DNA of 9,584 bases, from positions 1 through 9,584 of the forward strand of contig DAOVVL010000049.1 of the NCBI GenBank assembly GCA_030637205.1, in the 5' to 3' direction. Source of the DNA: Thalassospiraceae bacterium (GTDB taxonomy: Bacteria; Pseudomonadota; Alphaproteobacteria; Rhodospirillales; Magnetovibrionaceae). Shown here piece after piece: positions 5,532 through 9,584 of the stretch (position 1 is its first letter; each line of letters opens with the position of its first letter). The notes under the pieces are model-generated. The model made no database searches. It saw only the letters and a list, made by a program, of their open reading frames with translations, and was not told the origin of the DNA. Position numbers and translations under genes: made by a program.

Positions 5532-6698
5532 CTAGCTTCTGGGGCCGTGGCCCAGTCCGCCGAGTGATCGCCGGTCAATGGCGACCGCCTTCATCATGGC
5601 ATAGAGCGCAGTGCCGACTTTCAGGTTCATCTGTTCCAGCGAACGCCGGGTAATGCGCGCAATAAGAATTTCCGGGGTCTCGGTTGTCAAAGCGTGTGGT
5701 GCAGTCGGGGTGATTTCAAGGGCCAGTTCGCAATGCGGTCCATCGTGCGCCGCGATCTCGCGCACGGTTGCGGGCAACATATTCAAAATAGAAGTATCGA
5801 TGGGTGCGCTTAAGGCCAACGCAACATCGCGCGCGCGAATACGTATTCGCAATGGCGCGTTTGCCTGCAAGTCAATTTGCGGCACCCACAACGTATGGCC
5901 CGATACGCTCAAGGTGCTCAATCCGTTTGCTGCATTGGTTTCTAGGACGGTTGCGTTCAATACCGCGCCGGCTTCGTGGCGTCCGGTATAGGGGCTTAAA
6001 TCAATGCGGTTCATAACATCGCTAAGTGATCCTTGGGCGATGGCTTTGCCATCTGAAATCAACGCAATGGTATCTGACAGCCGCACCACTTCTTCCACCG
6101 AATGTGAAACATAAATCACGGCTATGCCGAATTGATCGCTCAGGCGCTCAATGAAGGGCATGATCTCGCTTTTGCGCTGCAAATCCAGCGATGCCAATGG
6201 CTCATCCATCAACAGAAGTTTGGGATATGAAAGCAATGCGCGGCCAATGGCGACCCGTTGACGCTCACCACCGGATAAATTGTACGGGCGGCGCGCCAAT
6301 AAATCGTTTAAGCCCAGTAATTCACAAATGTCAGAAAAATTGTGATCGGAATTTGTTTCCACGTTGCGCGGGGTGCCATATTCGAGGTTCTTGCGCACCG
6401 TCATGTGCGGGAACAGGCGGGCGTCCTGAAACACATATCCGATGCGCCGCTTGTGGGTGGGGATGTTGATGTTGAGTTTTGAGCTAAACAACGTTTCGCC
6501 CAGAACCTTGATCTGGCCGGCGTCCGGGGTGCTCAGCCCTGCAACCATGTTGATGATCGAACTTTTTCCAGCGCCGGAGCGGCCAAACAGCGAAGTCACA
6601 CCGCGCTTCGCAGTAATGTTTACATCCACGTTCAACCCGCCGATTTGTTTTTGAACATCGATCTCAAGCACGGCTTCGTCTGAAAAAGTTTTATTCAT
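5532..6698 (-). CDS. modC: Molybdate ABC transporter ATP-binding protein ModC
   Basis: 388 residues, with a complete ABC ATPase: Walker A GRSGAGKSS (39-47, Lys45), Q-loop VFQDARLF (Gln91), signature LSGGERQRVAIGRAL (141-155), Walker B LLLMDEP (161-167, Glu166), D-loop ASLD, and switch His199 in YVSHS. The C-terminal part (about 304-375: SILNMLPATVREI, ARITRRSLEQMNLKVG, AMMKAVAID) is the oxyanion-binding Mop domain typical of ModC, which distinguishes it from sulfate, iron or sugar ATPases. It powers molybdate import through ModB at the inner membrane. The ATG at 6698 overlaps the end of modB by 8 bases (ATGAATAA), implying translational coupling. Last gene of the operon, followed by a probable terminator. 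Confidence 0.95.
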   Translation of the reverse strand: MNKTFSDEAVLEIDVQKQIGGLNVDVNITAKRGVTSLFGRSGAGKSSIINMVAGLSTPDAGQIKVLGETLFSSKLNINIPTHKRRIGYVFQDARLFPHMTVRKNLEYGTPRNVETNSDHNFSDICELLGLNDLLARRPYNLSGGERQRVAIGRALLSYPKLLLMDEPLASLDLQRKSEIMPFIERLSDQFGIAVIYVSHSVEEVVRLSDTIALISDGKAIAQGSLSDVMNRIDLSPYTGRHEAGAVLNATVLETNAANGLSTLSVSGHTLWVPQIDLQANAPLRIRIRARDVALALSAPIDTSILNMLPATVREIAAHDGPHCELALEITPTAPHALTTETPEILIARITRRSLEQMNLKVGTALYAMMKAVAIDRRSLGGLGHGPRS

Positions 6699-7398
6699 CG
6701 GGTGTGCCCCCGATTTTCCTGCGCACCAAACGCGCCATGACTTCCGATGCCATCAAGGCTGCCAGCGCAACCCCAACCGCCAACAGCGCCAGACGTTCCG
6801 CCTGTGCTTCGCCGCCCGGTGACTGGATCAGGGTATAAAGTGCTAGTGGTAAAGTCTGCGTTTCGCCGGGGATGTTGGAAACAAATGTGATGGTCGCACC
6901 AAATTCGCCCAGCGCGCGGGCAAAGGCCAGTATCAGCCCGGTAACAATGCCCGGCAGGATCAACGGCAGGGTAATGGTGGAAAATATTTTTATCTTTGAT
7001 GCGCCCAGCGTACCGGCGGCCTGTTCCAGGCCCATGTCCACCGTTTCGAGGCTAAGGCGAATGGCGCGCACCATTAACGGAAATGCCATGACCGCCGCCG
7101 CAACAGCCGCGCCGCGCCAGCTAAAAGCAAAACTGATGCCAAACACATCAAAAAGCCACGCGCCAATGATGCCGTGTTTGGAAAAGCTGACCAGCAGCAC
7201 ATAGCCCACCACCACCGGCGGCACCACCAGCGGCAGGTGAAGGGCTGCGTTAAATAACCCATGCCCCCAAAATCGCGTGCGCGCCAAAATCCACGCCGCA
7301 CCGATGGCCAGCGGCAGGCTGGCAAAGCTGGCCCACAGCGCAACCTTGAGGCTGAGGCTTAATGCTTCCAGTTCCATCGGGCTTAAGGCAAAGTTCAA
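6691..7398 (-). CDS. modB: Molybdate ABC transporter permease ModB
   Basis: 235 residues, normal for ModB, with about five to six hydrophobic segments (near 17-39, 50-71, 78-107, 143-165, 203-224). LPLVVPPVVVGYVLL (55-69) and the EAA loop EQAAGTLGASKIKIFSTITLP (about 125-145), which docks on ModC, are characteristic of molybdate/sulfate permeases. It forms the inner-membrane channel. The start is TTG at 7398: the TTGA there overlaps the modA stop by 4 bases and AAGGA lies 9 bases upstream. The next in-frame ATG (7377) has no ribosome site and would shorten the N-terminus by 7 residues. The end overlaps modC by 8 bases. Confidence 0.94.
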   Translation of the reverse strand: MNFALSPMELEALSLSLKVALWASFASLPLAIGAAWILARTRFWGHGLFNAALHLPLVVPPVVVGYVLLVSFSKHGIIGAWLFDVFGISFAFSWRGAAVAAAVMAFPLMVRAIRLSLETVDMGLEQAAGTLGASKIKIFSTITLPLILPGIVTGLILAFARALGEFGATITFVSNIPGETQTLPLALYTLIQSPGGEAQAERLALLAVGVALAALMASEVMARLVRRKIGGTPDE

Positions 7399-8183
7399 GG
7401 TTGTTGATCCTTTTCAGTGCGGGGCGTGAAGCCAGCTTGTTTGAACGCGGCCCGGCCTTCGTTTGATGTCAGCAACTGCATAAAGACTTTGGCGCGCAAA
7501 GCTCGCCCGATCAAGACAGCCGCAGGATAAACAATGGCGCTATGGCTGGCACTTGGAAAGGTCGCAATTTTGCGAACCCGGTCATCCAGCATTTCGTCGG
7601 ATGCATAAACAATGCCCAACGGCGCGGTTTGTTGCACCACCAGGTGAAGGGCGCGGGTATCGTCGAGCGTTCTGGCCAAACGCGGCTCCAGCTGTTTCCA
7701 CAGGCCCAGTGTTTGCAAAGCCTGCTTTGCATAAATGCCGGCCGGAACGTGGGCGGGGTCAGCCATGGCAATGCGGCCCGCTTTCAAGTGGCGATCAATT
7801 GCCTGCTTGATGCTGAGCGATTGCGAATTTTGTGCAGGCATTGAAGGTGCGATGATGATCAAACTATTTTCCGCAATGTTGGTTCGGCTGGTTGGCTCAA
7901 TCAGGTTCAGGTTTTCAACATAATCCATCCATGCCGGGTTGGCCGAAATATAAACATCTGCGGGTGCGCCGTTTTCAATTTGCCGGGCCAGCGTTGAACT
8001 GGCGCCGTGAACCACCACCAACTGATCGCCGCCCAGTTCATAAAGCTTTTGGATATTTTGCATGGCGCCATAGGTGCTGGCGGCGGCAAACACCATCAGC
8101 GGCCTTTCAGCTGCTTCCTGCGCCTGAACCGGCAGCACGACGCCGATCATCAAAGCGGCGGCAATTATCAAGGTGCGGTGCAT
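7395..8183 (-). CDS. modA: Molybdate-binding periplasmic protein ModA
   Basis: From ATG 8183 the protein has 262 residues: a Sec signal peptide (MHRTLIIAAALMIGVVLPVQA, cleavage after Ala21), then a type II periplasmic binding protein with the ModA pattern. Ligand-loop motifs: FAAAS (32-36, Ser36), HGASS (59-63), ADVYISAN (75-82), DPAHVPAGIYAKQAL (142-156) and GIVYASDEML (190-199, Tyr193). It captures molybdate (and probably tungstate) for ModBC. GAGG (8198-8195) is 11 bases from ATG 8183 but only 2 from an in-frame GTG at 8192, so I prefer the ATG, though the GTG would add just three residues. First gene of modABC; a Mo-box and a TTGACA box lie 48-83 bases upstream. Confidence 0.94.
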   Translation of the reverse strand: MHRTLIIAAALMIGVVLPVQAQEAAERPLMVFAAASTYGAMQNIQKLYELGGDQLVVVHGASSTLARQIENGAPADVYISANPAWMDYVENLNLIEPTSRTNIAENSLIIIAPSMPAQNSQSLSIKQAIDRHLKAGRIAMADPAHVPAGIYAKQALQTLGLWKQLEPRLARTLDDTRALHLVVQQTAPLGIVYASDEMLDDRVRKIATFPSASHSAIVYPAAVLIGRALRAKVFMQLLTSNEGRAAFKQAGFTPRTEKDQQP

Positions 8184-8230
8184 TTGGTGCACGTCCTCAT
8201 CCTAATTGATGGTGTAGAGACCAAAACCAA

Positions 8231-8256
8231 GCGATATATTTGGTTAAATATAACGC
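8231..8256. promoter_or_regulatory. Mo-box (ModE-binding palindrome) upstream of modABC
   Basis: GCGATATAT (8231-8239) and ATATAACGC (8248-8256) form an inverted repeat with 8 of 9 positions matching, around an 8-base centre. This closely matches the ModE/Mo-box pattern CGnTATAT...ATATAnCG known upstream of molybdate transport genes. It begins about 48 bases before modA and immediately follows a TTGACA -35 box, so it overlaps the expected -10 and start site. Molybdate-loaded ModE should therefore repress modABC. No modE gene is in the window. Confidence 0.8.
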
Positions 8257-8260
8257 CGGA

Positions 8261-8266
8261 TGTCAA
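8261..8266 (-). promoter_or_regulatory. -35 box (TTGACA) of the modABC promoter
   Basis: A perfect TTGACA on the minus strand, 78 bases before the modA ATG. No close TATAAT match sits at the standard 17-base spacing (CAAATA at 18 and AAATAT at 19 are the nearest AT-rich candidates), and those fall inside the Mo-box. This arrangement suits a repressible promoter. Confidence 0.5.
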
Positions 8267-8328
8267 GAAACCCAAGGGCTGGCAGATGGTTTCAGTGTCT
8301 TTGCGCCATGATCCAAAAAATATGCGGG

Positions 8329-8358
8329 TTGGGGATAGCGTCATTTTGTAGTTATTAT
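8329..8358 (+). promoter_or_regulatory. Candidate promoter of the PilZ gene
   Basis: TTGGGG (8329-8334) and TATTAT (8353-8358) are separated by 18 bases. Transcription would start about 8365, only 2-4 bases before the ATG at 8368. This fits the absence of a Shine-Dalgarno sequence and suggests a near-leaderless mRNA. Weak by sequence alone. Confidence 0.35.
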
Positions 8359-8367
8359 GCGATCACC

Positions 8368-8730
8368 ATGGGGCAAAAAAAATCACCAGCTGAAACCAAG
8401 CAGCCTGAACGCCGTTCATCTGAGCGTGCGTTTGAGCCCGAGTTGTGTGTTGCCTTGAACGGAAAGACATACCGAACCGTGAATTGGAACATGGGTGGTT
8501 TTCTTATTGATGGTTATAAAGGGAGGTTAACCCCGGGTGCGCTGGTAACCGTATCCGCCATTGGCGAAAGCCCAAAGAAAATGACAGATGTTTCCGTCAG
8601 CGCGCGGGTCGTTCGGTCGGACCATGATGCGGGGCTGCTGGTTGTTAATTTTCTGGATATTGACCAACCTGCATACAATCTTCTGAAGGTCATCACGGAA
8701 CGTCGTGCCGGTTCAGGTAAGACGGATTAA
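8368..8730 (+). CDS. Small PilZ-domain protein
   Basis: 120 residues with a basic polar N-terminus and a single PilZ beta-barrel. PilZ domains bind cyclic di-GMP through an RxxxR motif and a (D/N)xSxxG motif. Here RxxxR is intact (Arg16-Ser-Ser-Glu-Arg20), while the second motif reads NWNMGG (39-44), with Asn41 in place of the usual Ser. Further beta strands follow (ALVTVSAI, DVSVSARVVRSD, GLLVVNFLDID), and the C-terminal helix (AYNLLKVITERR) is typical. The frame is open from 8260, but the part before the ATG at 8368 is not PilZ-like, and no ribosome site precedes either. It is divergent from modABC (sharing its upstream region) and convergent with the CobW-like gene, with a 6-base gap. Function is probably c-di-GMP-linked surface or motility control, but the target is unknown and ligand binding is not certain. 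Confidence 0.82.
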   Translation: MGQKKSPAETKQPERRSSERAFEPELCVALNGKTYRTVNWNMGGFLIDGYKGRLTPGALVTVSAIGESPKKMTDVSVSARVVRSDHDAGLLVVNFLDIDQPAYNLLKVITERRAGSGKTD

Positions 8731-8736
8731 ATAACT

Positions 8737-9584
8737 TCACGACAGAAATTTGTTAAACGTGTCCAGCACCGGTTGGGCGCTTAAATCGCGCGTGATGAAA
8801 ACCAGTTTAGATCGATGCGGTCCATCCGGCCATGCAGAAAGTTGCGCCGGGGGGTGAAACACATGCTGAACCCCGTGAACCGCAATGGGCAGGTCCTGGC
8901 CTTCAACATCCAACACACCTTTGATGCGCAGGATGCGATCGCCTTGTGTGGTCAGCAACATATCCAGCCATTCGGTAAAGGCTTCCCACTTGATTGGCGT
9001 GGCGCGCTCAATAGCAAAGGTGCGAATGGCTTTATCGTGTGCATGGCTGTGGGCATGGTCATGTTGGTGGTCGTAAACGGGTTCACTGTCGGTGGCATCA
9101 ATATCCAGCCAGCGTTCGATTTGCGGTTTTAAATCGCCATCAAACAATCCAGCTTCAAACAAATCGGTTGGCGTGGGTGTATCGCCTGTGGCGCGGATCA
9201 GGTGCGCACCGGGATTGATCGCGCCGATGCGCGCCTCGAGGCTGGAAACTTTTGCACCATCCACCAAATCGGTTTTGGTAATCACGATGCGCTCGGCAAT
9301 GGCGATTTGTTTCACGCTTTCCTCAAATTCGTCCAGTGTCGCATCGCCCAAAAGTGCATCGACGGTGGTGATGATGCCGTCCAAGCGGTAGCGCGCGCAA
9401 GCGATAGGATCGGTAATCAAGGTATGCACCACCGGCGCCGGATCGGCGAGGCCGGTGGTTTCAATGATTAAGCGGCGAAACGGCGGGATGGTTTTATCGG
9501 CGCGGCGTACCAGAAGATCGCGCATGGCTTTTGATAAGTCACCGCGCACCGAACAGCACACACAACCGCCTTGCAACAGCACCA
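8737..9584 (-). CDS. COG0523/CobW-family GTPase metallochaperone (partial, N-terminus beyond window)
   Basis: The last ~282 codons of a G3E-family P-loop GTPase. The window cuts off the N-terminus with Walker A. Visible parts: the metal-binding GGCVCC (CxCC, about fragment residues 5-10) followed by SVRGDL, the Walker B-like IIETTGLADP (39-48), the guanine-specificity TKTD (102-105), a linker with six alternating histidines (172-182, HQHDHAHSHAH), and the CobW C-terminal domain (about 186-280). Members use GTP hydrolysis to deliver Zn, Co or other metals to client proteins in the cytosol; some act in cobalamin synthesis. No cobalamin gene is nearby, so a general or zinc-type chaperone is as likely. 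The apparent start at 9582 is an internal GTG codon. It converges on the PilZ gene. Confidence 0.9.
   Translation of the reverse strand, partial: VLLQGGCVCCSVRGDLSKAMRDLLVRRADKTIPPFRRLIIETTGLADPAPVVHTLITDPIACARYRLDGIITTVDALLGDATLDEFEESVKQIAIAERIVITKTDLVDGAKVSSLEARIGAINPGAHLIRATGDTPTPTDLFEAGLFDGDLKPQIERWLDIDATDSEPVYDHQHDHAHSHAHDKAIRTFAIERATPIKWEAFTEWLDMLLTTQGDRILRIKGVLDVEGQDLPIAVHGVQHVFHPPAQLSAWPDGPHRSKLVFITRDLSAQPVLDTFNKFLS

Noticed and set aside
5453..5578. Longer protease start overlapping modC
   Set aside because: Would put about 42 non-signal residues ahead of the signal peptide and cross the probable modC terminator.
7892..8209. Plus-strand frame antisense to modA
   Set aside because: Shadow of a well-supported ModA gene; no domain seen in translation.
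8260..8367. Upstream extension of the PilZ gene from ATG 8260
   Set aside because: The added residues are not PilZ-like, no ribosome site precedes it, and the start would lie in the mod promoter region next to TTGACA.
1..9584. CRISPR arrays, tRNA/rRNA genes, insertion sequences, att sites
   Set aside because: No regularly spaced repeats, no cloverleaf-like or rRNA-like stretches, no transposase or integrase motifs, and no terminal inverted repeats were seen by eye.

Overview
The window looks like a chromosomal stretch of an alphaproteobacterium, quite possibly a Rhodospirillales-type or marine lineage. This is inferred from moderate G+C, GTG/TTG starts with GGAGG-like ribosome sites, a TAXI-type TRAP binding lipoprotein, a BKACE enzyme, a PilZ protein and a Mo-box of the alphaproteobacterial type. 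No marker gene fixes the taxon. I see no rRNA, tRNA, insertion sequence, phage gene or CRISPR array.

Region 1 (1-3420, all minus strand) reads as one operon, transcribed from about 3500 towards position 1: an RpiR/SIS-family regulator, a class III PLP aminotransferase, a BKACE-family beta-keto acid cleavage enzyme, and the start of a TAXI-family TRAP substrate-binding lipoprotein that runs off the window. The first three genes abut or overlap (start codon directly after the stop codon, then an ATGA overlap), so they are probably translationally coupled. The likely logic is uptake of an amino compound, transamination to a beta-keto acid, cleavage with acetyl-CoA to acetoacetate plus an acyl-CoA, and control by a ligand-sensing regulator. 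The BKACE differs from the characterised lysine-fermentation enzyme Kce at two active-site positions, so its substrate is probably different and unknown.

Region 2 (3421-3721) is a divergent intergenic region. It holds a perfect TGAAAC-N4-GTTTCA palindrome (candidate RpiR operator), a near-repeated ATTAGG(G)TGAACC element and a TATAAT box. It is followed by a plus-strand orphan single-domain response regulator.

Region 3 (4130-5452, minus) encodes an exported subtilisin-family (S8) serine protease with an intact catalytic triad and a prodomain-like N-terminal region. It lies downstream of the molybdate operon, separated from it by a probable terminator.

Region 4 (5532-8183, minus) is a compact modABC molybdate ABC transporter operon with overlapping genes; modB starts with TTG. 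Its upstream region has a TTGACA -35 box followed directly by a near-perfect ModE-type Mo-box, predicting repression by molybdate-loaded ModE encoded elsewhere.

Region 5 (8368-9584) holds a plus-strand small PilZ-domain protein with an atypical second motif and possibly a leaderless transcript. Convergent to it is the C-terminal part of a COG0523/CobW-family GTPase metallochaperone with a His-rich linker, cut off by the window end.
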